Source of the DNA: Allobosea psychrotolerans
Lineage (GTDB): Bacteria; Pseudomonadota; Alphaproteobacteria; Rhizobiales; Beijerinckiaceae
Assembly (NCBI RefSeq): GCF_002917105.1
Contig: NZ_PQFZ01000005.1
Span: 239,834 to 303,833 of the forward strand
Direction of reading: 5' to 3'
DNA: 64,000 bases
The notes under the pieces were generated by a model, which saw only the letters and a program-made list of their open reading frames with translations, had not been told where the DNA came from and did not search any database. Every line of letters starts with the position of its first letter. Within the stretch, counting starts at the first letter, position 1. Positions 43,083 through 51,992 of the stretch are shown here, one piece after another. The position numbers and the translations under genes are program-made.

Positions 43083-44200
43083 TTGGTGCCCCTGCTTTGG
43101 GACACGGTCCTGACGCGCGCACCGTCCTGCAGCAGGTGAGCCCCGAGGGACACCACCGGCTCGGTCGCGCTCAATCCAGATATGATCGCAGTCTCGCTGG
43201 TCACCCGAACCAAGGTGATCGGGCGGAATTTCACGGTCGAGCTGGCAGCGTCCAGCAGCCAGACGCCCGTCTTCCGGCCATCGTCCAGCACCGCGCCGAG
43301 CGGCACTTCCATCTCGGGCTGGCTCGTCTGATGGGCCAGCCGGATCGTCACGGTTGCGCCGAGCGGCGCTGAGGCGGCCTCGCCGTCGAGCACATAGCGC
43401 GCTTCATAGGTGCGGGTCTGCGGATCCGCCGAATCCGAGAGCTGCCGGAGGGTGGCCGAGTAGCGGCGGGCCTCCGCGCCATAGAGATTGGCCACGGCCG
43501 GAGAACCGATGGCCGGCCTGATCGTCTCGGGGAGCGCGACGACCGCCTCGCGCGGGCCGGCCTGGGCAAGCCGGATGACGGTCTGCCCGGCGGTCACGAC
43601 CTGGCCCGGCTCGCCAAGGGTCTCGACGACGATGCCATCGGCGTCGGCAACGAGAACCGAATAGCTCGATCCGTTCTCAGCCACTTTCTCGTCGGCCTCG
43701 GCGGCCGCAAGCTGGGCGGCGGCGGTGTCGAGGGCAGCCTTTGCCTGTTCATAGCGTTGTGGGCTGGCCGCGAAACCGTCCTTGACCAGAACGGCATAAC
43801 GCTTCTCGTCGGCGCGCGCCTGAACCAGGACAGCGCGAGCCGCAGCGACGGCGTTGCGTTTGGCGGCGAGAGCGAGCCGCAGATCGGTCTCGTCGATCCG
43901 CAGCAACGGCTGACCGGCCGCGACGGCGTGGCCGACATTCACCAGGCGTTCGACGATCTTGCCGGGAACGCGGAAGCCCAGATTGCTCTGCACCCGGGCC
44001 GCGACAGCCCCCGTGAAGCGGCGTTCCACGTCCACGACCGGCGTCGGCGTCACCAGCCTGACGATCGGCGCATTCTGCCTGGGATCGCTGATCGCCGACG
44101 CGTTTTGCGGCCTCGCCGACAAGGTGACGAATGCCGCCACTGCCGCCACGGCGAGCACGACGCCCCCGGCGGCGATCACCGACTTCTTTTTCTTGCTCAT
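43079..44200 (-). CDS. RND efflux periplasmic adaptor (membrane fusion protein)
   Basis: The 373-residue protein has a Lys-rich N terminus, MSKKKKSVIAAGGVVLAVAA, as a signal-anchor. The lipoyl halves (RVPGKIVERLVNVGHAVAAG and ADADGIVVETLGEPGQVV) flank a helical hairpin (about 100-165), then beta-barrel and membrane-proximal domains follow. The ATG at 44200 was chosen because the ATG at 44224 would begin inside the operator. It links the pump at 39945 to an outer-membrane channel. It is first in the operon and faces the TetR gene. Confidence 0.92.
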   Translation of the reverse strand: MSKKKKSVIAAGGVVLAVAAVAAFVTLSARPQNASAISDPRQNAPIVRLVTPTPVVDVERRFTGAVAARVQSNLGFRVPGKIVERLVNVGHAVAAGQPLLRIDETDLRLALAAKRNAVAAARAVLVQARADEKRYAVLVKDGFAASPQRYEQAKAALDTAAAQLAAAEADEKVAENGSSYSVLVADADGIVVETLGEPGQVVTAGQTVIRLAQAGPREAVVALPETIRPAIGSPAVANLYGAEARRYSATLRQLSDSADPQTRTYEARYVLDGEAASAPLGATVTIRLAHQTSQPEMEVPLGAVLDDGRKTGVWLLDAASSTVKFRPITLVRVTSETAIISGLSATEPVVSLGAHLLQDGARVRTVSQSRGTK

Positions 44201-44211
44201 CGTCCCGAACC

Positions 44212-44266
44212 AATTAGATTGCATGTGACCTCTATACCGATTATAGATGTCAAGTGCAATCTAATT
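44212..44266. promoter_or_regulatory. 18-bp inverted repeat operator between efflux operon and TetR gene
   Basis: AATTAGATTGCATGTGAC (44212-44229) and GTCAAGTGCAATCTAATT (44249-44266) form an inverted repeat matching at 16 of 18 positions. TATA boxes-like steps lie between the arms. It fits two half-sites for the divergent TetR-family repressor, controlling both directions. Confidence 0.85.
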
Positions 44267-44279
44267 ATGGAGTGTCCCG

Positions 44280-44885
44280 ATGCGTGTCACGCGCCAGCAG
44301 GCCGAGGAAAACCGGCAAACGGTCATCGACGTGGCAAGCCGTCTCTTCCGGGAGCATGGCTTTGACGGCATTGGCCTGAAGGATCTGATGGCCGGTGCGG
44401 GGCTGACGCAGGGCGCCTTCTACAAGCAGTTCGAATCCAAGGACGACCTGGCGGCGCAGGCCTCCAGGCGCGCGCTGGAGAGCGCCTCGGGCCGATGGTC
44501 GGCGGCCGCCCAGTCCCATCCTGAGGCCCCGCTGGCGGCGGTGGTCGATTTCTACCTCAGCATGGGTCACTGCGCCGAGAAAACCGATGGTTGTCCCATC
44601 GTCGCGCTGGGTTCGGATGCCGCCAGGCAAGGCCCGAACGTGAAGGCGGCATTCGAAGCGGGGATCACAGACCATCTGGAGAGGCTGAGCAGCTGGGTCG
44701 GCAAGGCCGATGATGACGTGCCCGATGGCAAGGCGATGGCCATTCTCTCGACGATGGTCGGCGCAGTTGTGCTCGCGCGCGCTGTCAACGACGAGCGCCT
44801 GTCGCAGCAGTTCCTGCAGGCGGCGGCCGACAGCGTCCTGGCGCAATCGTCTGCGGACAACGTGCAGCCGAGCCGGCGCCAATGA
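44280..44885 (+). CDS. TetR/AcrR-family repressor
   Basis: The 201-residue regulator has a TetR DNA-binding domain: RQTVIDVASRLFREHGFDGI then LKDLMAGAGLTQGAFYKQF and SKDDLAAQA (about 10-60). A helical ligand domain follows with CPIVALGSDAARQGPNVKAA, a motif common in TetR regulators of small-molecule efflux. GGAG is 7 bases before the ATG at 44280. It is divergent from the RND operon over an 18-bp inverted repeat, so it very probably represses the pump. The operon also ends with a MarR gene, giving two regulators at one locus. Confidence 0.93.
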   Translation: MRVTRQQAEENRQTVIDVASRLFREHGFDGIGLKDLMAGAGLTQGAFYKQFESKDDLAAQASRRALESASGRWSAAAQSHPEAPLAAVVDFYLSMGHCAEKTDGCPIVALGSDAARQGPNVKAAFEAGITDHLERLSSWVGKADDDVPDGKAMAILSTMVGAVVLARAVNDERLSQQFLQAAADSVLAQSSADNVQPSRRQ

Positions 44886-45302
44886 CGATCTCTGCCGCCG
44901 ACGCGCCCATCGCAAGTGTAGCCGGCGCTGAGCCCGTACGGGATGCTCCAAGGACCGCGCTCTCCGGCCAACGGGTGACCCGGGGGGATCCTGTTCCGGC
45001 TCGCGGACCTGGCTGTGCTGGCACTTCAGCCTGAGCCGCACGGCGGCTCAGCGATCACCAAGGACCATGAAATGCTGCATGAGCTCTACACGCGCGTCAG
45101 CGCGAAAGTCAGATCGACCTTTGCGAGCACCATTCGAAACTTCGTATTCTTCGAGAATGATACCGGAGACGTGATCGAAGCACGTCTGCAGAAGATCGCG
45201 AGATCGTCCGGATCAACGCGCAAATAGACACACGACCAACAGACCGAAAGTCGCGGCTGTAAGCCGGTCTGGGCAGATCTTTCAGCCGATTGCCGCGGCG
45301 CC
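44886..45302 (+). other. Gap with one doubtful small frame
   Basis: No convincing gene is present apart from a doubtful small frame at 45072-45227 with AGGA 7 bases before its ATG. That product would be 51 residues, with no recognisable fold and a Ser/Thr/Arg-rich end. I give it low weight as a gene. The rest holds no site I can name. Confidence 0.3.
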
Positions 45303-45526
45303 AGGAAGCAGACGTCATTCGGGTCTGCAATGGGCCGGGAGCCGCACCTGGTCAGCCCTGGGAAAGCCGTGATTTGCGCTCCGGCTGTCGCGGCGGCATG
45401 CTGGCGGCCCATGGCTGAAACAGTCGCAGCGTCCTGGCGTTTTCGAAACGTAATGGATCGCTTCGAAGTATCTTGAATCCCTTCGGAGCAGATTCAGAAA
45501 CTCCCTCTAACCCGTTGCCATCATGG
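45303..45526 (+). repeat. Dispersed repeat family B, copy B2
   Basis: This is the second copy of the B type: left head GGAAGCAGACGTCATTCGGG, core GTGATTTGCGCTCCGGCTG, then CGTCCTGGCGTTTTCGAAAC and CTAACCCGTTGC at the right. It is about 80% like B1 over 170 bases and in the same direction. Confidence 0.85.
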
Positions 45527-45566
45527 AATTTAGATCGCATTCGGCCCACGCTTACAGGAGGCGTCG

Positions 45567-45905
45567 TTGCAAGGACCATTCGCGGCGGCGCTGCTGATCC
45601 TGGCCGTGGTCGCTGCCTTGCCGGTGTCCGCCCAGGCGCCGGAAGCGGGCTCGCCCCGGGCTTTCTACCAGATCGGCGCGGCCAGCGAGGCGGCGTCGCG
45701 CTGCCGCGGTCTCGCACTCGTCGATACGGGATCCCAGGCGCAAGCCTATCGCGATGCCAATGCCGGGGGCATCTCGTCACGGGCGATGGTGATGGGCAGC
45801 GAGGACTTCGCCAAGGAGTTCTCCGCGGCGCACGCCAGGGGCCTGGAACAGAAGGTCTGCGACAGATATCTGCGCCGCTACCCCTGGCTGCTGACGCGCC
45901 GCTGA
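45567..45905 (+). CDS. Small secreted protein of unknown function
   Basis: The 112-residue product has a signal peptide (about 1-23, cut after VSAQA) and a short mature domain with two Cys (in SRCRGLAL and KVCDRYL) that may form a disulfide. The start is a TTG at 45567, supported by a perfect AGGAGG at 45556-45561. No ATG is available in a better place. Its last 28 bases overlap the end of the convergent DUF2955 gene. It resembles no family I can name. Confidence 0.65.
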   Translation: MQGPFAAALLILAVVAALPVSAQAPEAGSPRAFYQIGAASEAASRCRGLALVDTGSQAQAYRDANAGGISSRAMVMGSEDFAKEFSAAHARGLEQKVCDRYLRRYPWLLTRR

Positions 45906-46924
45906 GCCGACTCCCTGGACCATAGCAGCGCGGTTGCGCAGAGCGCGTAGGCGATCGCGAACAACACGTAGAACACCCGCGTCGAGAACGATTCCGGCGT
46001 CGATGTCGGCAAGGGCGACAGGCCGGTTCCCAGCAGGATCAGGAATGTCGTGAGCGCCCCGCCATAGACCTTTCCGGAAGGCGACGGCATCGCGGCCCGG
46101 CCGCCCAGGATGAGGCCGACCAGCAGCGTGGTGAGAAACAGGAAGTCCAGCGACGGTCGGACTTCGAGGAAGGCGAAGGCCAGCGAGGCCAGCACCCCGC
46201 CAAGCAGATTGACCGCGACGAGTCCGACCGCCGCGCGCGCGCCGCCGGCGAGATCGAGCTGCAGCAGTAGCGACGCGACGGTGATCGGGATGACGATCGC
46301 CGAGGAGAAGGCGCTGTTGGTCAGGCACAGGGTCACCGAACCCAGCAGGATGGCGGTGTTGGCCAAGGCGCGGGCGGTCGGATTGCTCAGCGCGACGCCT
46401 TGCAGAGGCGAATCGCCCGCGCGCCCAGCGGGCTCCGGCACGGCGGCATGGGCGAGCCAGGACAGCACGACGCCGCTGACGCTGCCCTGGAACAGAACCA
46501 TGATCATGCTCTGGTCGAGGTCATCATGGAGCAGGTCGAGCAGCGGCACCATGACCGCGATGACCAGGGACAGGAAGATGGCCGGCCCGCCCTTGCCCTG
46601 CGCCTGAACAAAAAAGCACAGGAAGAAGAACAGCCCGAGCAGGCTGAGCAACTGCACCGGCCGGCCGCCGAACAGGCCGGCCATGACGATGAAGACCTGC
46701 CCGGCCAGCAGGATCAGCCCGACGGTTGCGGTCGCCTTGGCCAGCGGCAGCGGCCTGGCGCCGCCGAGCAGGAATTGCGCGGCGAAAAGCGGCCCCAGAA
46801 AGGGAATGAGCGCGCCGCTGCCGATGCCGAATGTCAGCCCGACGGAGACCGCCAGCGCGACCCGCAGCCCCATTCGCCGTTGCCGGGCGATCTCCAGGCT
46901 TTGCGGGGCTGCCTCAGCTGGCAT
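45878..46924 (-). CDS. DUF2955/FUSC-like membrane protein of an efflux pair
   Basis: The 348-residue protein has about ten hydrophobic segments in two blocks (residues 20-165 and 185-340). The segment GLRVALAVSVGLTFGIGSGA and the second-half GARAAVGLVAVNLLGGVLAS resemble DUF2955 proteins, which are related to FUSC/AaeB-type aromatic-acid exporters. It overlaps the HlyD-type adaptor gene by 11 bases, a conserved pairing for this class. It lacks a long cytoplasmic domain. Substrate unknown; aromatic carboxylates are the usual suggestion for the pair. Confidence 0.85.
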   Translation of the reverse strand: MPAEAAPQSLEIARQRRMGLRVALAVSVGLTFGIGSGALIPFLGPLFAAQFLLGGARPLPLAKATATVGLILLAGQVFIVMAGLFGGRPVQLLSLLGLFFFLCFFVQAQGKGGPAIFLSLVIAVMVPLLDLLHDDLDQSMIMVLFQGSVSGVVLSWLAHAAVPEPAGRAGDSPLQGVALSNPTARALANTAILLGSVTLCLTNSAFSSAIVIPITVASLLLQLDLAGGARAAVGLVAVNLLGGVLASLAFAFLEVRPSLDFLFLTTLLVGLILGGRAAMPSPSGKVYGGALTTFLILLGTGLSPLPTSTPESFSTRVFYVLFAIAYALCATALLWSRESAQRRVSSQG

Positions 46925-48035
46925 AGGTCAGGACCGAGATGATCCGGATCCAGGCCGCACCGAGTGCATTGGCGACGGGATTCTGGCCGGTATACACGAC
47001 CACATTGACCTGGGAGCCGAAGCGCACCCGGCCAGGCGGGTCGCCGTCGAAGATCAAGCGCACCGGGAAGCGCTGCGGATCGCGAATCCAGCCGCTGCTG
47101 TTGCGGATGGTGGGCAGGCCCGTGCTGGGATCGACGCTGTTTTGCGAGACGCCCCAGCCGATGCTCTCGACCTTGGCCTTGAAGATGCTCCCCGGCAGCG
47201 CGTCGATCACGATCTCGGCGCTGTCGGCCTGCGACATGTGCTCCAGGCTGTTTTCCTTGAAATTCGCCGAAATCCAGATCGAACTCGCATCGAGGAAGGT
47301 CAGGGCCGCCTGCCCCGCCGCGATGAACTGTCCGGTGGCGAGCTGAAGATTGGTGACCACGCCCGATGCCGGCGCCACGACCGAGGTGTGCAGCAGGTTG
47401 AGGCGGGCCCGCTCGAGCTGCGCCAGGGCGCCCCGCAATTGCGGGTTGTCGGCGCCAGCCGGTCCCAGTTCCTGGCGCGCCTTCGCCAGATCGGCCTGCG
47501 CGCCGTCGACCGCCGCCTTTGCCCCCTCCAGAGCCGCGCGCGCCTCGCCGCCCTTGGCCTTGGCGGTGATTCCGCGCTGTACCAGTTCGAGCGTGCGCTG
47601 CGTCTGGGACTGCACATTCTCGAAGTCGGCCCCCGCTTTGACCAGCCTCGCCTGGGCCGCCTCCACCGCGGCCGTCGATGCGCCCAGCGTCTGGCCGATG
47701 CGCTCGACCTGTGCCTGCGCCTCCGTCACCGCGATTTCGAAAGGCCGCGCATCGATCCGGAACAGGAGCTGGCCCGCCGCGACGCGGGCATTGTCGACGA
47801 CGCCGACCTCGACGACGCGGCCGGAGACATCGGGCGCCATCCGCACCACATAGGCCTGGACCACCGCCTGCGCAGAGGACGGCGTCAGGCGTTCCATGGC
47901 GATCGACAGCGCAAACAGCGCCGCGACGACCGCCACGACCACCAGCGCCGTCTTGCGCAAGGGGTTGCCTTTAACCTCGCCTGTCGCGGGCAACGGCTCC
48001 TCCGCCAGCGGGACGCCTTGCGCCTCGGTGCTCAT
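46914..48035 (-). CDS. HlyD/EmrA-type membrane fusion protein
   Basis: The 373-residue adaptor has a single N-terminal membrane helix (KTALVVVAVVAALFALSIAM, about 28-47), then a lipoyl motif VVRMAPDVSGRVVEVGVVDN. A long coiled hairpin (about 100-205) is rich in Ala, Glu and Gln, and a second lipoyl half is SVVAPASGVVTNLQLATG. The final barrel ends SVLTYAS. The ATG at 48035 starts the two-gene unit with the DUF2955 protein. It should span the periplasm to an outer-membrane channel encoded elsewhere. Confidence 0.9.
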   Translation of the reverse strand: MSTEAQGVPLAEEPLPATGEVKGNPLRKTALVVVAVVAALFALSIAMERLTPSSAQAVVQAYVVRMAPDVSGRVVEVGVVDNARVAAGQLLFRIDARPFEIAVTEAQAQVERIGQTLGASTAAVEAAQARLVKAGADFENVQSQTQRTLELVQRGITAKAKGGEARAALEGAKAAVDGAQADLAKARQELGPAGADNPQLRGALAQLERARLNLLHTSVVAPASGVVTNLQLATGQFIAAGQAALTFLDASSIWISANFKENSLEHMSQADSAEIVIDALPGSIFKAKVESIGWGVSQNSVDPSTGLPTIRNSSGWIRDPQRFPVRLIFDGDPPGRVRFGSQVNVVVYTGQNPVANALGAAWIRIISVLTYAS

Positions 48036-48110
48036 CGGGCTTCCTTTCAGCCGTTAGGGCAATGCCCGACCCAGTTTGATCGGACATGACTCTAGATCGT
48101 TGTTTAAAAA

Positions 48111-48174
48111 CGGTTTCTTCACGTGAAGCGGTCGCCATTTCGCTCGCAGGCGCGCAAGCTGCTTGAACGCTCTA
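48111..48174 (+). repeat. Short dispersed repeat family D, copy D1
   Basis: The motif TTTCTTCACGTGAAGCGGTC...TTCGCTCG is a variant of a short interspersed repeat common in Rhizobiales. It ends two bases inside the stop of the following gene. The related copy D2 is at 48721. Confidence 0.7.
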
Positions 48175-48696
48175 GCTGCTCGCGCCGCGGTCGACGACCG
48201 TGGTCGTGCGCACGAACAAGGCGCGTATCTTGTTCCAGAAATCGCCGCCCAGAACGAAGAAGCTCGCGATCAGCATGAGGTCCCCAAGCGCCTGGAGTTG
48301 CCAGATATTCGGCCGCAGTCCCGGAAAGAACTGGTCGACATAGGGTTCGAGCATCGCCGTGACGAGCGGCAGGCAGAACATCACCAATCCGATGACATGG
48401 CGTGCCGGGCCGATCGGGCCGCTCGGCGCCAAACCCTTGGCATAGCCGAAGATCAGCCCCTTGAGCTGCTGGAAGCCGGCCTTGCCCATTACCGCGATGC
48501 AGGTCAGGAGCAGGACCTTGTTGGCGATGAAGATCACACCCGTCATCGCTGCGATGCGTGGCCCCGCAACGCCCATCGAGGCAGCAAGCGGAATGAGCAG
48601 CCACAATGCGAAGGCGAAGATGAAGATGAAGATGCCGAGCTTGAACCGCCAACCGGCCGAAGCTGGTGCCGACGCATCCGTCGTCATGTTCGTCAT
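48172..48696 (-). CDS. Transporter-suffix-like membrane protein
   Basis: The 174-residue protein has four hydrophobic segments (about 17-40, 50-68, 98-118, 130-152). WRFKLGIFIFIFAFALWLLI at the start, the middle VMGKAGFQQLKGLIFGYAKG, and HVIGLVMFCLPLV resemble proteins named for the transporter-suffix domain, found alone or after transport modules. Function is not established. It lies between two copies of the short repeat D and does not overlap neighbours. Confidence 0.7.
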   Translation of the reverse strand: MTNMTTDASAPASAGWRFKLGIFIFIFAFALWLLIPLAASMGVAGPRIAAMTGVIFIANKVLLLTCIAVMGKAGFQQLKGLIFGYAKGLAPSGPIGPARHVIGLVMFCLPLVTAMLEPYVDQFFPGLRPNIWQLQALGDLMLIASFFVLGGDFWNKIRALFVRTTTVVDRGASS

Positions 48697-48720
48697 GTCG
48701 AAACTCCCCCTGTTTTAACG

Positions 48721-48767
48721 CGTTTTCTTCACGCGAACCGGTGTCCACTTCGCTCGAAAACGCTCTG
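48721..48767 (+). repeat. Short dispersed repeat family D, copy D2
   Basis: CGTTTTCTTCACGCGAACCG then GTCCACTTCGCTCGAAAAC and GCTCT is the full form of the repeat whose variant is D1. A tail fragment is also seen near 27533. I know this family from Rhizobiales genomes; its role is unknown. Confidence 0.8.
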
Positions 48768-48821
48768 GCGACACCGATGCGCGGCGCCGCGCGCGGCGCT
48801 ACGCATCGGCGCGTGATGGAT

Positions 48822-49265
48822 CTATTGCTTGAAGCCGATCACGACCCCATCGGCGCCAAGCGAGATCTGGAGACCGCGCCGCTGGGTATTGAGGCGCAGG
48901 GTCACACCGTTGGCATTGCGCAGCCAGAGCCTGCCGCGCCCGGCATCGCCGATCGCCCAGCCTTCGCGCAGCTGGACATAGGGGCCGGCGAAATCATCGA
49001 CGCGCTTCAGGCCATAGACCGGCCCGCGGGCAAGCAGGCGCGATGCGCCGATGCCGCCGACGCCCAGACCCGCCACGGTGATCTCGTAGGAGCGCCCGCC
49101 GAATTTGAGAACACCGCCGCCGATCGCGCCCGAACCGATGAAGGCGACCTGGAGCTGGCGGATGCTGACGGAGCCTGTCGCGGGCCCGAGATTGCGCTGC
49201 TGGGCGCCCGCCGGGGCGCTCCAGAGCAAGCCGGCGACTGCTAGGGATAGCGCGGTTTTGATCAT
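48822..49265 (-). CDS. EipA/DUF1134-like secreted protein
   Basis: The 147-residue product has a signal peptide (MIKTALSLAVAGLLWSAPAG, cut after GAQ) and a compact beta-rich domain. The stretch PVYGLKRVDDFAGPYVQLRE and the end GLQISLGADGVVIGFKQ resemble EipA/DUF1134 proteins, small beta-barrel envelope-integrity factors in alphaproteobacteria. GGAGGAG precedes the ATG at 49265, which is preferred to an upstream in-frame start. It lies 82 bases after the MscS-type gene on the same strand. Confidence 0.6.
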   Translation of the reverse strand: MIKTALSLAVAGLLWSAPAGAQQRNLGPATGSVSIRQLQVAFIGSGAIGGGVLKFGGRSYEITVAGLGVGGIGASRLLARGPVYGLKRVDDFAGPYVQLREGWAIGDAGRGRLWLRNANGVTLRLNTQRRGLQISLGADGVVIGFKQ

Positions 49266-49347
49266 GCTCTTCTCCTCCCGTGACGGTTCGTCCAAAGCGG
49301 CCTTCAGCGGCCTGTTATGATTTTGATCGGCAGCGCCATATGCATCG

Positions 49348-51630
49348 TCACTGTCCCGCTTCCGTGGACAGGGCCAGTTCGGCACGGGATCGGTTCTGGG
49401 CCGAGCTCGCCGCCGCAGCGGCGGCCTGATCGCCGCCCGCGCCCATCGTCTGGACCGCGACCATCGAGTCCGCGAACTCGATCCCCACGGTCGGGAAGGT
49501 CGTGACCATGGTCTTCACCGCGACCCGCTGGACATAGCTCGGCTGGATCGGTTTGACGGTGAATTTGAAGCGAACCAGGAGCGCATTGTCCAAGATGTCG
49601 GCAACGCCCTGCATGCGCAGCGGAGCGATGAAATCATTGGCGAATTCGGGGTCTGCCTGCATCTGGTCGCCGATCTTCTTGACCGTCTTGCGCAGCTTCT
49701 CGAGATCGGTGTCGCGCTTGAAGCGAAGGTTGAATTTGACGGTCGCCCAGTCCCGGCTGAAATTGGTGATCTGGCCGAGCTGGCCGAACGGAATGGTGTG
49801 GACCTGGCCGTTCTGATGGCGCAGCCGGATCGAGCGCAGCGTAAAGCCCTCGACGGACCCCTTCGCCTTGCCGCAATCGATGTACTCGCCGATGCGGAAG
49901 GCATCGTCGCTCAGGTAGAATATGCCGGAGACGATATCGCGGACGAGCGCCTGGCTGCCGAAGGACAAGGCCAGCCCGAACACCGACGCCCCGGCCAGCA
50001 GCGGCGCGATGTTGACCCCCATCTCCGAGAGCACGACGAGCAGGGCCAGCACGCCGATCGTGATCGCAAGCACTACCCGCAACAGCGGCAGCATGGTCGC
50101 AAGGCGGGAGCCGGAACCGCCGCCGCCCTCTCCCGCGGCTGCGACGTCGCTGGCCGCCGCGGGCGTCGCGCGGGTGAAAAAATCGACCAGCTCCCAGGCC
50201 ACGAAGGCGAGGAACAGCGTCACCGCCGTCGCGAGGGACGAACGGGCGAGCGTCCGCCAGCCCTGCTCGTCGACCAGCGCGAAGACATCGACGATCCAGC
50301 TTTGCGCGACGAAGACCATGATCGCGAGCAGGATGGCCGTCCGGATGCAGCGAATGACGACATCGGTGAAACCGCGCGGAGCCGCCTTGGCCGCCGTATC
50401 GGCGGGGGGCCCTGCAGCCGGCTCGCCCTCAGCGAATTCGGGCACGGCCGCCGGACGTGGCCGCGTCAGGTAGCGCGCCAGGGTTTGAAACAGGATCAAT
50501 GCGATCAGCGCATTGAGCGTCAGGAGCACGGCGTTGGGCACGGTGTAGCGCGCGACCACGGCGCCATAGATCTGGGTGAGCCCGAGCGCCAGGAAAGGCG
50601 GCGCCGCGACGGTGAGCCAGTGAGCGCCCAACCGGCCGGCCAAGCTGTTTTGAGCCGTGGCCAGCCCGGCCAGCCAGCGGCCGACGGCGACGCGCGAGCG
50701 CGCGGCCATCCAGAAGACGAAGCTCAGCACCAGGCAGGTCACCAAGATCTGGCCGGCAGCGATCGCCTCCGCCGGGGTCGCTGTCGCGATCAGCAGGCGG
50801 ATCACGATCCGCAGGACCACGATCAGGAGGACGATCAGCGCGATGCGGCGATACAGGGCGGCGGCTTCGCCATCATCCATGGCCGCGAGGCGGGCGCTGG
50901 CGAGGCCCGGCCGCAGCACGAAGCGGAAAGCCAGCATGTAAAGCCGCCAGGCGAAGATCCCTGCCAGGACCGCGGCCGCCAGCTTGTCCTGGCCGACGCC
51001 GCGGGAAAACCAGATGCCGATCGCGCCGTAGCTGACGAACCAGACCGCGGCGACACCGACAAGATCGAGCGCCAGGATCGCGCCGATCGGCAGCAGTGCG
51101 GCGGGGCCGGGTGTCGCGGCCACTCTCGCACCCAGGCGCGCCCGAAGGCCGCCGAACAGCACCGCCACGAGCCGCTCGACGGCGAGCGCCAGTGCAGCGG
51201 AGATGAACAGCAGCAGGACAAACGCCGACAATCCCCGGCCGTCGCCGGCCTGGACGATCAGCTTGGGAAATTCCGCCAGCCGGCGGCCGAGCTCAGGGAA
51301 AGCCGCCAGGGCAGCAGAGCCTCTGTCGACGAATTGCGCCACCCGGGCTTCGAGCGGATCTGGCGTCGCGGCCCCGGCGGGGTCCGAGGCCCCGCCTCCC
51401 GCCATTGCAGGCACGGGAGCTTTCAGCTGCGCGACGACCGATCGACTGATAGCTTCGACAAGTGCGTCGAACTGTTCCTGGCTGATCCCCGCGGGCGGAG
51501 CCGGGGTTTGGGCGGTGGCTGGAAGCGAGAGGGCGTGCAAACATAAAAACAGGCAGAATACAGGCGCGAGCGCCATAAACCTCAAAGCTGACGTAAATGG
51601 GATCCCAACGAATTGTTTCCGACTAGACAT
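49348..51630 (-). CDS. Large MscS-family mechanosensitive channel
   Basis: The 760-residue protein has a signal peptide, a periplasmic helix region (about 45-125), many membrane helices, and near residue 510 the MscS core helix GVNIAPLLAGASVFGLALSF followed by GSQALVRDIVSGIFYLSDDA, the pore-helix signature. A beta domain with FRIGEYIDCG and GSVEGFTLRSIRLRHQNGQ follows, then the C-terminal alpha/beta cage. It would open under membrane tension to protect against osmotic downshock. The start at 51630 (MSSRKQF) has GAGG upstream; a later ATG could also serve. Confidence 0.88.
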   Translation of the reverse strand: MSSRKQFVGIPFTSALRFMALAPVFCLFLCLHALSLPATAQTPAPPAGISQEQFDALVEAISRSVVAQLKAPVPAMAGGGASDPAGAATPDPLEARVAQFVDRGSAALAAFPELGRRLAEFPKLIVQAGDGRGLSAFVLLLFISAALALAVERLVAVLFGGLRARLGARVAATPGPAALLPIGAILALDLVGVAAVWFVSYGAIGIWFSRGVGQDKLAAAVLAGIFAWRLYMLAFRFVLRPGLASARLAAMDDGEAAALYRRIALIVLLIVVLRIVIRLLIATATPAEAIAAGQILVTCLVLSFVFWMAARSRVAVGRWLAGLATAQNSLAGRLGAHWLTVAAPPFLALGLTQIYGAVVARYTVPNAVLLTLNALIALILFQTLARYLTRPRPAAVPEFAEGEPAAGPPADTAAKAAPRGFTDVVIRCIRTAILLAIMVFVAQSWIVDVFALVDEQGWRTLARSSLATAVTLFLAFVAWELVDFFTRATPAAASDVAAAGEGGGGSGSRLATMLPLLRVVLAITIGVLALLVVLSEMGVNIAPLLAGASVFGLALSFGSQALVRDIVSGIFYLSDDAFRIGEYIDCGKAKGSVEGFTLRSIRLRHQNGQVHTIPFGQLGQITNFSRDWATVKFNLRFKRDTDLEKLRKTVKKIGDQMQADPEFANDFIAPLRMQGVADILDNALLVRFKFTVKPIQPSYVQRVAVKTMVTTFPTVGIEFADSMVAVQTMGAGGDQAAAAAASSAQNRSRAELALSTEAGQ

Positions 51631-51992
51631 TGACGCACGGCCTCTGGCCACAAAGTCAGAAAATAACTGAAGTCAATTTTTTACAAACAAGCTCGTACCG
51701 CCGATATCACCGGCGATATTATAGAACGAAATCCGAGAGCACACAGAGATATATATCTGAAAAGACCAATTGTACCTCCAAAGAGGCACGATCATACCAT
51801 TTTACATACGAAAATTATCTGGCATCGAGCGGATTTAACCGATACCTCCTAAACGATCAAGGTTAGTCGATACGAACCGCGCCGACAAGCTTAGCCGTGT
51901 CTGTAAGTCCAAGTTTATGCACCGGCGCCCCATCGCATGCCCCGCTGGGGAGTTGCGGCAGGGTTGAGCCGGCACCAGGGAATGCGGAGCTG
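51631..51992 (+). other. AT-rich intergenic region
   Basis: 51655-51860 is AT-rich with a perfect palindrome AGATATATATCT at 51747-51758. It separates the divergent MscS-type and beta-barrel genes and should hold both promoters. I see no gene in it. Confidence 0.45.

Noticed and set aside
49798..51546. A 582-codon plus-strand frame opposite the MscS-type gene
   Set aside because: The translation is rich in Arg, Gln, Asp and Gly with no hydrophobic or domain pattern; the minus-strand channel explains the region.
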